Part shown: positions 43,963 through 51,914 of the stretch, piece by piece | How positions within the stretch are numbered: position 1 is the first letter of the stretch | How the letters are laid out: every line of letters begins with the position of its first letter | Assembly: GCA_002448235.1 (NCBI GenBank) | Contig: DIXF01000018.1 | Coordinates: 144,137 to 208,136 of the forward strand | Length of the DNA stretch: 64,000 bases | From: Syntrophaceae bacterium UBA6087 | GTDB lineage: Bacteria > Desulfobacterota > Desulfomonilia > UBA1062 | Direction: 5' to 3' | Made by a program: the position numbers and the translations under genes | Notes under the pieces: generated by a model | What the model was told of the DNA's origin: nothing | What the model saw: only the letters and a program-made list of their open reading frames with translations | The model's database searches: none

Positions 43963-45024
43963 ATGAAAAACAGGGTTCTAGGTGCAGTGGTTCTGGCTTT
44001 TGCGTTTTTCCTGATCAGCGCTTTTCCGTGCGATGCTGCGGAAAAGGTCTACAAGTGGAAGTTACAGGCATGGCGTAGTGCCGCTGAACCAGGGATGCAA
44101 TACTATGTAGAGATGTTCAACAAGACTCTTCCCGCCATGACTAACGGGCGGCTCCAGATCAAGATGTACTGGGGCGGTGAACTGGTGGCAACTCCCGATC
44201 TGCTGGATTCAGTAAAAATGGGAGTGGTTGAAATGGGCCTCGCGTCTGCTTATACCTATCAGGGTGCCATTCCTGCAGCAGCAGTAGAATACGGCCTTCC
44301 TTTCGGGATCAGAACTCCCAACGAGTTGTACAACTTCATGTATGGAAAGAAATTGCCGAACATCTTCGGCGGATGGCGGGCAATCGACGTTCTGAGACCT
44401 GAATATAAAAAACACGGGGTATATCTGCTCACTACCGGCGTTGATTGCTGGCCAGGTGCATTCATGTTCAAATCTCCCATTAATAAACTCAGCGATATTA
44501 AGGGAAAGAAAGTCAGGGCATCAGGTCTGATGATGAACTGGATTGAGCAGTTTGGCGGCAATGGAGTGTTTATCCCCGGGGAAGAAACCTATACTGCGCT
44601 TCAGACAGGCGCCCTGGACGGTGTCAGCTGGGGAAGCGCCATTGCGATGCACAGCGTGAAATTCCATGAAGTTGCCAAAAATTTCCTCTGGCCGCCAATC
44701 ATGCCAATTAACACCGCAAATGTCATCGTGAATGAGAGAGCATGGAATTCACTGCCGGCCGATCTCAAGGTGGCCCTTGAGCAGGCGGTGATCATCGCCG
44801 GGTTGAACCATACATATCACCAGAACTGGACAGGTGAACAGTGGGGATTGACCCAGATGAAAAAGGCTGGGGTAAAGATAAATGAGCTGAAAGGCGCTGA
44901 GCTTGGAAAAGCTGAAAAGGTTGCCCACGCCTTGTGGGAAAAAGAGGCAAAAAGGAGCCCTGCATCAGCCAAGCTCGTGAACATGACAAAAAATTACATG
45001 AGAACAATGGGCTATATGAAATAG
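43963..45024 (+). CDS. dctP: TRAP transporter solute-binding protein (DctP)
   Basis: A 353-residue periplasmic binding protein. Signal peptide KNRVLGAVVLAFAFFLISAFPCDA is cleaved about residue 25. The DctP fold shows EMFNKTLPAMTNGRLQIKMYWGGELV, DLLDSVKMGVVEMGLASAYTY, and KGKKVRASGLMMNWIEQFGG with the conserved Arg that grips the carboxylate. ATG 43963 has AAGGAGG 5 nt upstream; a longer frame from 43906 lacks a signal sequence at its start. The ligand is likely an organic acid used by the genes that follow. Confidence 0.92.
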   Translation: MKNRVLGAVVLAFAFFLISAFPCDAAEKVYKWKLQAWRSAAEPGMQYYVEMFNKTLPAMTNGRLQIKMYWGGELVATPDLLDSVKMGVVEMGLASAYTYQGAIPAAAVEYGLPFGIRTPNELYNFMYGKKLPNIFGGWRAIDVLRPEYKKHGVYLLTTGVDCWPGAFMFKSPINKLSDIKGKKVRASGLMMNWIEQFGGNGVFIPGEETYTALQTGALDGVSWGSAIAMHSVKFHEVAKNFLWPPIMPINTANVIVNERAWNSLPADLKVALEQAVIIAGLNHTYHQNWTGEQWGLTQMKKAGVKINELKGAELGKAEKVAHALWEKEAKRSPASAKLVNMTKNYMRTMGYMK

Positions 45025-45032
45025 CATAACAA

Positions 45033-45080
45033 TTGGAGGAGACACGCTTACGGCGTTATCGGCGGCGATGCCTCCTCCAA
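45033..45080 (+). other. Intercistronic hairpin between dctP and dctQ
   Basis: TTGGAGGAG (45033-45041) pairs with CTCCTCCAA (45072-45080), with GCTTACGGCG and GGCGGCGATG in the loop. It has no T-run. Such a hairpin could protect the dctP mRNA end and reduce read-through, giving more binding protein than permease. Confidence 0.5.
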
Positions 45081-45131
45081 CATTCCTTAATCGTTCCGAG
45101 CAGTGTTTTTTGACAAAGCGGGGGAGATGAC

Positions 45132-45638
45132 ATGCGTGGAATAATTCGATTTATCTCTAAAACCGTCGATATAAGCGGTTGGATTCTTATGTGGTTTCCT
45201 TGGATTCTGACGGTAATCATCGTATGGGAAGTCATTCTGAGAAACTTTTTTAACCACCCGACGATATGGGCACACGAGATCAGCGTTATGGTCTTTGCTG
45301 TGCTTACTATAACGAGCGGGGCCTATACGCTGAAAGAAAAGGCTCATGTAAATATGGATCTTTTCTATGGCAGCCTGTCGGTTCGGGGAAAGGCGATAGC
45401 GGACATCATCACATTTCCTGCTTTCTTTGTTTTTGCCGGTATCCTCTTGTGGCTCGGGTGGGACTTTGCAATGCGCGCGGTCGAAATGAAGGAAACATCA
45501 ATCAGTACCTGGCACCCGATTATTTGGCCGGTCAAACTCATGATACCACTTGGTGCCCTTTTATTGCTTCTCCAAGGCACAGCTATGTTCATGTCCAACA
45601 TTTTGACTCTCATTAACGGGGAAAGGAAGGCAGACTAA
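45132..45638 (+). CDS. dctQ: TRAP transporter small permease (DctQ)
   Basis: A 168-residue four-helix membrane protein. Start MRGIIRFISKTVDISGWILM; the motif GAYTLKEKAHVNMDLFYGSLS lies between helices 2 and 3, as in DctQ. It stabilises the large permease. The stop and the next ATG overlap by 1 nt (TAATG). Confidence 0.9.
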   Translation: MRGIIRFISKTVDISGWILMWFPWILTVIIVWEVILRNFFNHPTIWAHEISVMVFAVLTITSGAYTLKEKAHVNMDLFYGSLSVRGKAIADIITFPAFFVFAGILLWLGWDFAMRAVEMKETSISTWHPIIWPVKLMIPLGALLLLLQGTAMFMSNILTLINGERKAD

Positions 45639-46963
45639 TGGAACCCGGTACGATTACATTATTATTGACTATCGCCATGATCGCCGGCCTGGTGTCTGGA
45701 CTTCCCATCACGTTCGTGCTGGGATCCATCGGCGCTATTTTCACCTTTTTCTTGTGGGGCCCCGGCGCGATGTCGGTTATTCCCACACTGATTTTCGGGA
45801 AAGCCATGATGTCCTTTGGCCTTCTCTCTGTTCCACTTTTTGTGCTCATGGGCTACATCCTTCAACATTCGGGAATCGCGGACAAGCTTTTTAACGCCTT
45901 TTATACATGGGGCGGTAAAATGGGTGGAGGCCTGGCCGTTGCCGCCATTATCGTCTGCACGCTCTTTGCCGCAATGACCGGCATCGGCGGAGCGGGTACG
46001 ATCACCATGGGCCTCATCGCACTGCCCGCAATGCTTTCCCGGGGTTACAACAAAAAACTGGCACTCGGCTGTATCGGCGCGGGAGGCGCACTGGGCATTC
46101 TTATTCCACCGAGTATTACCATGATCATCTACGGCATGATCTGCCAGGTTTCCATCGGGAGACTCTTTGCAGGCGGCATTGTGCCCGGACTTCTGCTTGC
46201 ATCGTTGTTTATCGCTTACACCCTCATCTTATGCAAGATGTCCCCTGAGAACGGCCCTGGTATCCCTGAAGAGGAGACCCTTCCCTTTAAGGAGAAGATA
46301 AAAGCGACAAGAGCTGTTATCGGTCCTTTGGTGCTCATCTGCTCGGTATTGGGTTCAATCTTCTCGGGTATCGCTACACCGACTGAAGGCGCAGCGATCG
46401 GTGCGGCGGGAAGTTTTGTGCTGATGATCGTCAGCAAGCAGTATTCCTGGAAGATATTCAAGGACATTTCCTTTGGAACATTGAAACTGACCGGGATGGT
46501 GATGTGGATCGTTATTGGTGCCTATTGTTTCTCCACAATTTACATGGCATTGGGCGCAACGGATTTCATCAGCGGCCTGGTACAGGATCTGCCGTTCGGC
46601 AAATGGGGGGTCTTCATCATAATACAGGCTATTTTCTTCTGCCTGGGCATGCTGCTCGATCCTTCGGCAATAGTCATGATTACCGCACCGATCCTCACGC
46701 CCATTGTTGCTGCCATGGGGTATGACCCCGTCTGGTTCGGCATAATTTTCATCATGAATATGCAGGCGGCGTATATATCACCTCCCTTCGGGTACAACCT
46801 GTTTTACCTGAAGAGCATCGCTCCCGAAGGAGTCAGAATCAAAGATATCTATGTTGCTGTTATTCCGTTTATCATCATCCAGTTGATTGGATTGGTAATA
46901 GTAGCGATTTTCCCGCAGATAGCACTGTGGCTGCCGAACCTGATTTACGGCTATGGCGGATGA
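45638..46963 (+). CDS. dctM: TRAP transporter large permease (DctM)
   Basis: A 441-residue membrane protein with about 12 helices. Typical DctM parts: LSVPLFVLMGYILQHSGIADKLFNAFYTWGGKMGGGLAVAAI, AMTGIGGAGTITMGLIALPAMLSRGYNKKLALG, and IPPSITMIIYGM. It forms the Na+-driven translocation path with DctQ. The helix-rich sequence has no break. It is followed by a structured, gene-free stretch. Confidence 0.93.
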   Translation: MEPGTITLLLTIAMIAGLVSGLPITFVLGSIGAIFTFFLWGPGAMSVIPTLIFGKAMMSFGLLSVPLFVLMGYILQHSGIADKLFNAFYTWGGKMGGGLAVAAIIVCTLFAAMTGIGGAGTITMGLIALPAMLSRGYNKKLALGCIGAGGALGILIPPSITMIIYGMICQVSIGRLFAGGIVPGLLLASLFIAYTLILCKMSPENGPGIPEEETLPFKEKIKATRAVIGPLVLICSVLGSIFSGIATPTEGAAIGAAGSFVLMIVSKQYSWKIFKDISFGTLKLTGMVMWIVIGAYCFSTIYMALGATDFISGLVQDLPFGKWGVFIIIQAIFFCLGMLLDPSAIVMITAPILTPIVAAMGYDPVWFGIIFIMNMQAAYISPPFGYNLFYLKSIAPEGVRIKDIYVAVIPFIIIQLIGLVIVAIFPQIALWLPNLIYGYGG

Positions 46964-47026
46964 TCTATTTTCAGGAATAAATAGAAATCAATGAAACGGG
47001 TATGAGAACTTAAATCTGGTCAAACG

Positions 47027-47198
47027 GGCCTGTATCATGACTGAAACAGGAGAAACGGTTCAGATCTGCGGCGTAGAAGGCCGGCGGCTGTCCATGCTTC
47101 TTTCGTGATACAGGCCTTAATCCCAAGAATCATGACGCCTTGCCCGCGGTGCCTGAATTCATCATCGTTAATCGTTAATGGACAGGCTTCGGGCAAGG
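47027..47198 (+). other. Two large hairpins in the dctM 3' region
   Basis: Arm GGCCTGTATCATGA (47027-47040) pairs with TCGTGATACAGGCC (47103-47116; one G-U). Then CCTTGCCCG (47138-47146) pairs with CGGGCAAGG (47190-47198). Neither has a T-run. They lie in a 365-nt gap between dctM and the MaoC gene and may be an mRNA-processing or regulatory RNA element. No ORF is supported here. Confidence 0.5.
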
Positions 47199-47328
47199 AG
47201 CACTAAAATAGGCATGACAGGGTGCAAATGATCACGACAACACTGTTTCCCGGCAGATACATTCAAGGAAAGGCAGGTAGCTAAATAAATTGCTGGCCAG
47301 TAACTTACCATAAGACAAGGATATGACA

Positions 47329-47775
47329 ATGAGCGGGAGATACTTTGATGACTGGATCGATAAAGAAGAGTTCGAAACGCGTTCTAGAACGATAACAGAA
47401 ACCGATGTCGTGATGTTTGCCGCCATGACCGGCGATTATAATGAACTGCACACCGATGGAGAAGCTGCAACGGGCAATCAATTCGGGAGAAGGATCGCCC
47501 ATGGATTACTCGGGCTGTCCATATCCCATGGGCTTCTGTTCCGGACAGGCTTTCTTGACGGCACGGCAATCGCCTTTCTCGGCATTGAAGAATGGAACTT
47601 CCTCTCCCCGATATATTTTGGGGATACCATCCGGGCAAAGGTGAGCGTTGCCGGGAAGATGCCCAGTAAATCCAAAAAAGATCGCGGCGTGATACGGCTC
47701 TATTTAGAACTTGTGAACCAGGATAACGCGATTGTCCAGTCCGGATATAAAACGCTTATGATGAAGCGTGCATAA
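47329..47775 (+). CDS. MaoC-like (R)-specific enoyl-CoA hydratase/dehydratase
   Basis: A 148-residue hot-dog-fold protein. The hydratase motif AAMTGDYNELHTDGEAATGNQFGRRIAHGLLGLS holds the Asp-x4-His pair of MaoC hydratases. ATG 47329 is chosen over 47323 because AAGGA is 7 nt from it. It would add or remove water on an acyl-CoA. The SDR and acyl-CoA dehydrogenase genes follow within about 1 kb, as one unit with the TRAP genes. Confidence 0.85.
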   Translation: MSGRYFDDWIDKEEFETRSRTITETDVVMFAAMTGDYNELHTDGEAATGNQFGRRIAHGLLGLSISHGLLFRTGFLDGTAIAFLGIEEWNFLSPIYFGDTIRAKVSVAGKMPSKSKKDRGVIRLYLELVNQDNAIVQSGYKTLMMKRA

Positions 47776-47864
47776 AATATCCAGCAGGAAGGGGTATCGA
47801 AAGCAATGGAATGCACCCCCGCTTCTTGTCAGAAAAGCCCTGAGAGGTACCAAGGAGAAAAAAT

Positions 47865-48632
47865 ATGGGTGTACTGCAGAATAAAGTGACGATCATCACC
47901 GGCGCAAGCAGAGGACTCGGGAAAGCCCTTGCCAAGAGATTCTCCCATGAGGGCTCTACCGTAGCTCTCACAGGACGCTCATATGATCTGATGAAAGAAA
48001 TCTGCCACGAGATCAGTATATCCGGAGGTGAAAGTTATCCTGTCCGTATGGATGTTCTCGACCCGAAAAGCATCAATAACGCAGTTAACGAGACGATTGA
48101 GCGGTACGGGAAAGTAGATGTTCTGATCAACAATTCCGGGATCCCGATGGTGAGCCCGTCCGAGAGCCTCTCTTATGAAAACTGGAAGAAGACGATAGAT
48201 ACGAACCTTACCGGAGTATTCTTATGCAGCCAGGCGGTTGCACAGCATATGATCGAACGCAGAACCGGCGGATGCATCATAAATATCTCATCATCGTTCG
48301 GGCAGAGCCCGGTGCCTCAAAGGGCAGCCTATTGTTCGAGCAAGGCTGCCGTGAACATGCTTACCAGGGTCCTGGCTGCCGAGTGGGCTGAAAAAAACAT
48401 TCGCGTGAATGCCATTGCTCCGGGTTACCTGAATACGGAATTTATCCAGCAGCTTGAACAGCAGGGGAAACTGGACATGGAACCCCTTAAAAAGCGCATA
48501 CCGCAGAGAAGGATCGGCAATGCAGAGGAAATAACGGGCCTTGCGGTTTATATGGCAGGCGATGAAGCATCATATATGACCGGATCGGTCGTTGCTATCG
48601 ATGGCGGGTGGACCGCATACGGATTCATATGA
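47865..48632 (+). CDS. Short-chain dehydrogenase/reductase
   Basis: A 255-residue classical SDR. TGASRGLGKA (about 12-21), NNSGIP, Ser in IINISSSFGQ, and Tyr-x3-Lys in YCSSKAAV. The ending is MTGSVVAIDGGW. It is probably NAD(H)- or NADP(H)-dependent and acts on a hydroxyacyl-CoA or similar alcohol. RBS AGGAGAAA precedes ATG 47865. Confidence 0.9.
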   Translation: MGVLQNKVTIITGASRGLGKALAKRFSHEGSTVALTGRSYDLMKEICHEISISGGESYPVRMDVLDPKSINNAVNETIERYGKVDVLINNSGIPMVSPSESLSYENWKKTIDTNLTGVFLCSQAVAQHMIERRTGGCIINISSSFGQSPVPQRAAYCSSKAAVNMLTRVLAAEWAEKNIRVNAIAPGYLNTEFIQQLEQQGKLDMEPLKKRIPQRRIGNAEEITGLAVYMAGDEASYMTGSVVAIDGGWTAYGFI

Positions 48633-48724
48633 ATCGTGAACCAAGAGGGTATCCTGAGTGAATACATAAATGGGGAATAACCTGAAGGGACGAAGTCCCC
48701 AAATCAAAGAACGTGAGGGAGAAG

Positions 48725-49882
48725 ATGATAGATTTCAGCTTAAGCGAAGAACAGAAAAGTATTTTAGATCTTGCAAGAAAGTTCGGAAATGAACAGATCC
48801 GGCCGGTAGCTGTCGAATATGACAGAGACGGCACCTATCCCGAAGAGATTCTCAAAGAAGCATTCAAAGCCGGGCTGATGTATACCAACATACCAAAAGA
48901 ATACGGCGGATCCGGCATGTCGTATCTTGATCATTATCTGGTAACCGAGGCATTGAATTACGAGTGCTGCGCCATATCGCAGATAATCGGAATATCCCAC
49001 CTGTCCATGGGAGCAATTCAGTTGGGCGGAACCACGGATCAGCAGAAGAAATTTATCGGAGATATGACGAAAAGTTACCGAAGCGGATGCTTCTGCCTCA
49101 CCGAGCCCCATGCCGGATCAGATGCGGGAATAATGAACACGACCGCCACAAGAAAAGGCAAAGGCTATGTGATAAACGGCTCCAAGTGCTACATAACAAA
49201 CGGCCAGTATGCCGATTTATTATGCCTGTTTGCCACGGTGGATAAGAGCAAGGGAGCAAAAGGCATCAGCTGTTTCGCCGTACCCCGGAACACCCCGAGA
49301 ATAACCGTGGGGCGGATCGAGGACAAGATGGGGCACAGGGCAATGAATGTTGCCGAGCTGTTCTTCGATGACGTTGAACTCAGCAAGGAAAACCTCATCG
49401 GTGGCGAAGGACAGGGCTTCAAGCTTGCCATGATGGCCCTTGACAGAGGACGTGCAAATATCACTGCCGTATCCACCGGAATCGCCCAGAGAGCGCTCGA
49501 TGAATCCATAGCATACGCAAAGGAGCGGGTTCAGTTCGGCCAGCCCATCGGGAATTTCCAGGCAGTGCAGTTCATGCTCGCAGACATGAATACTCTTGTC
49601 ATGGCCTCCCGCGCGCTCTATCTGCAGGTCGGCTGGATGCTCGACAATAACATCCGGTGCTCGAAAGAGGCTGCTTCCGCCAAATATTTTGCATCCGATG
49701 CAGCAATGAAAGTCACGACGGATGCAGTTCAGATACTAGCCGGTTCAGGTTATATGAAGGGTTCTGTGGTCGAGAAGCTCATGCGGGATGCCAAATTAAC
49801 CCAGATATTTGAAGGGACCAACCAGATCAACCGCATGGTAGCAGGTAAGACTCTCATGACCGATTCTTCGAGGCTGTTCTAG
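48725..49882 (+). CDS. Acyl-CoA dehydrogenase
   Basis: A 385-residue standard acyl-CoA dehydrogenase. CLTEPHAGSDAG binds FAD/substrate, KCYITNGQYADL and RVQFGQPIGNFQAVQFMLADM are typical, and IFEGTNQINRM carries the catalytic Glu. ATG 48725 has GGGAG upstream; a GTG at 48713 is the longer alternative. It ends the TRAP-MaoC-SDR unit, followed by a terminator. Confidence 0.92.
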   Translation: MIDFSLSEEQKSILDLARKFGNEQIRPVAVEYDRDGTYPEEILKEAFKAGLMYTNIPKEYGGSGMSYLDHYLVTEALNYECCAISQIIGISHLSMGAIQLGGTTDQQKKFIGDMTKSYRSGCFCLTEPHAGSDAGIMNTTATRKGKGYVINGSKCYITNGQYADLLCLFATVDKSKGAKGISCFAVPRNTPRITVGRIEDKMGHRAMNVAELFFDDVELSKENLIGGEGQGFKLAMMALDRGRANITAVSTGIAQRALDESIAYAKERVQFGQPIGNFQAVQFMLADMNTLVMASRALYLQVGWMLDNNIRCSKEAASAKYFASDAAMKVTTDAVQILAGSGYMKGSVVEKLMRDAKLTQIFEGTNQINRMVAGKTLMTDSSRLF

Positions 49883-49914
49883 CACTTCGCCAACTTCGAA
49901 TCCATAGATAATCA

Positions 49915-49955
49915 AGCTTCCTCTCCCTCCATGCCTGGGGTAGAGGAGGCTTTTT
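49915..49955 (+). terminator. Intrinsic terminator
   Basis: AGCTTCCTCT pairs with AGAGGAGGCT (one G-U) and is followed by TTTTTG. It ends the plus-strand unit. Confidence 0.8.
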
Positions 49956-49998
49956 GTATATCAGTGAAATGGTCGTTACTCTTTTCGACTCATAAAAC

Positions 49999-50080
49999 GA
50001 ATAGCTCCGATCTTCTGGACAGGCATTGGCCTTTTCGGAGGATATATGGTCAGATCTCAGCTGTCAGACCGGAGCTATTC
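49999..50080. repeat. 11-bp inverted repeat between convergent genes
   Basis: GAATAGCTCCG (49999-50009) and CGGAGCTATTC (50070-50080), perfect arms with a 60-nt centre. It may act as a terminator for the minus-strand acyl-CoA synthetase gene. Confidence 0.5.
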
Positions 50081-50107
50081 TGCGGGGTTTGTTATAAAGA
50101 TAATGAT

Positions 50108-51613
50108 TTAATCCAGAGTAATACCCCTCTTGAATATCTTTCCGGTGGACGTTTTCGGCAGTTGCTTCATGATGTTGACTATCCTTGGGTACTTATATGC
50201 TGCCACACGATCCTTTACATACTGTTTCACATCTTCAGGAGTCATTGTAGAACCCTCACGAAGCACAACTGCCGCTGCCACCTCTTCTCCCAAGTCCTGG
50301 TGAGGCATGCCGATTACCGCAGCTTCGATAACGTCTTCAATGGTATATAAAACTTCTTCTATTTCGCGCGGATACACATTATAACCGCCTCTGATGATCA
50401 GGTCTTTTTTCCTGTCCACGATATAGATGAAGCCGTCTTCGTCCATCCTGGCGAGGTCTCCGGTGTGCAGCCACCCGCCTCTCATGGTTGTGGCCGTCGC
50501 TTCTGGCTGATTCAGGTATCCCTTCATGACTCCCGGCCCGGTCACTATCAGCTCACCCACCTCTCCTCTCGGTACATCATGATCGTTTTCATCAACGAGA
50601 CGCGCCTCAAAGGGAGGAATGGGCAGGCCTATGGAACCTGGGCGAGGAGGTTTTCCAAAAGGATTTTCCACACAGGTCGGAGAACATTCCGTCAAACCAT
50701 AGCTCTCATAAATGGTCGCATGAAACAATTTTTCAAAACGGTGCAGAATCTCCACGGGAAGCGATGCGCCTCCTGAAATACAGAAGCGCAGACCCGACCG
50801 CTTTGGCGGCCTGACGGCTGCAAGCTCAACCAACCTGTTGACCATTGTCGGAACAGCATACAAAAGGGTGCTCTTTTCCTCCTCAATGGCCTTAAAAACC
50901 TCTTCTGCGTTGAACTTATCGAACATGAGAATGGTAAGACCCAGATAAATCGATATGTTGAGCGAGTGAGTCTGCCCGTAACAGTGAAAAAGAGGAAGCA
51001 CGCTTAATACAACGTCATGGGGCTCGGTATACCGCACGGCTGCAATAACTTCAGCATCCTTCATAAGGTTGAAGTGAGTCAGGACAGCACCCTTGGGCAG
51101 ACCGGTCGTACCGCTGGTATACATGACAATCCAGTTGTCATTGGGATTGGTCTGGTAAACAGGATATTCTCCCGCATCGTCCAAAAAAAGATCGTTTAAA
51201 GAAGTAAATCCCTTGGGCGGATTATCGCCTTCGGCAACTCTGATCTTGATTTTGGGCATTTCATCCAGCACAAGCCCGGCTTCAGCCAGATAATCACAGT
51301 GGCCCACAAATGCTTTTGCGCCTGAGTCTCTGAAACTGTGCTCCAGCTCCCTTTTCTTATAGATAGGGTTTACCGGGACCACTACTGCTCCTATCTTTGC
51401 CAATGCATAATATACAATGGGCCAGTTTGGTGAATCCGTTGTCATCAGAACGCAGACATCCCGGGGCTCAAGCCCCATCTTTCTGAGCCCGTGGGCCATT
51501 GCATCCACCTTGGAGTTCATTTCACGGAAGGTGATTGTCTTTCCTTTAAATCTGATAGCTGGCTGATCAGGGACTCGTGCCGTTGTGTTTGTCAGAAAGC
51601 TGGCGATATTCAT
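50108..51613 (-). CDS. Acyl-CoA synthetase (AMP-forming)
   Basis: A 501-residue ANL enzyme. The P-loop-like motif is IVMYTSGTTGLPKGAVLTH, then YESYGLTECSPTC, the hinge LHTGDLARMDEDGFIYIVDRKKD, and the C-terminal Lys in PKTSTGKIFKRG. It activates an organic acid with ATP to acyl-CoA. ATG 51613 is chosen because GGGAGG lies 5 nt upstream; the frame runs open further to 51799 over the next gene. It is the last gene of the 57.3-50.1 kb operon. The substrate may be a short hydroxy or unsaturated acid (inference). Confidence 0.92.
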   Translation of the reverse strand: MNIASFLTNTTARVPDQPAIRFKGKTITFREMNSKVDAMAHGLRKMGLEPRDVCVLMTTDSPNWPIVYYALAKIGAVVVPVNPIYKKRELEHSFRDSGAKAFVGHCDYLAEAGLVLDEMPKIKIRVAEGDNPPKGFTSLNDLFLDDAGEYPVYQTNPNDNWIVMYTSGTTGLPKGAVLTHFNLMKDAEVIAAVRYTEPHDVVLSVLPLFHCYGQTHSLNISIYLGLTILMFDKFNAEEVFKAIEEEKSTLLYAVPTMVNRLVELAAVRPPKRSGLRFCISGGASLPVEILHRFEKLFHATIYESYGLTECSPTCVENPFGKPPRPGSIGLPIPPFEARLVDENDHDVPRGEVGELIVTGPGVMKGYLNQPEATATTMRGGWLHTGDLARMDEDGFIYIVDRKKDLIIRGGYNVYPREIEEVLYTIEDVIEAAVIGMPHQDLGEEVAAAVVLREGSTMTPEDVKQYVKDRVAAYKYPRIVNIMKQLPKTSTGKIFKRGITLD

Positions 51614-51623
51614 TTCATCCTCC

Positions 51624-51914
51624 CTATACGTTTTTTTTGCTGTGCTTTTGTTCCTCAATCCAGATTGCGGCATCTTCTTCGCTGGTAATGAAACGAACCC
51701 TGCAATCTGAAAACATGGCAATGTCCGCACAGGCTGTCTTGCATCCAGTGACCACAAGAATACATTCTGCCTCCCGGCTGCCGGGTGAAACAAACTCAAC
51801 CTGGGCCTGCAAAGCCTCTTTCATGCGTTTCACGACAGCCACACGGTCGTACTGAGCCCGGCATCCGCCGCAATACTTCAGACCGACCTTTATTCTTCCT
51901 TGTCGATGCCGCAT
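51624..51914 (-). CDS. Small Cys protein (CGGC-type) coupled to the dehydratase
   Basis: A 96-residue protein. The start KVGLKYCGGCRAQYDRVAVVKRM is followed by ILVVTGCKTACADI and a helical end. The CGGC and CxxxC pairs could bind a metal or [Fe-S] cluster. It overlaps the dehydratase end by 25 nt and precedes the synthetase by 10 nt. It is not recognised as a named family. A maturation or redox role for the dehydratase is inferred only from position. Confidence 0.6.
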   Translation of the reverse strand: MRHRQGRIKVGLKYCGGCRAQYDRVAVVKRMKEALQAQVEFVSPGSREAECILVVTGCKTACADIAMFSDCRVRFITSEEDAAIWIEEQKHSKKNV

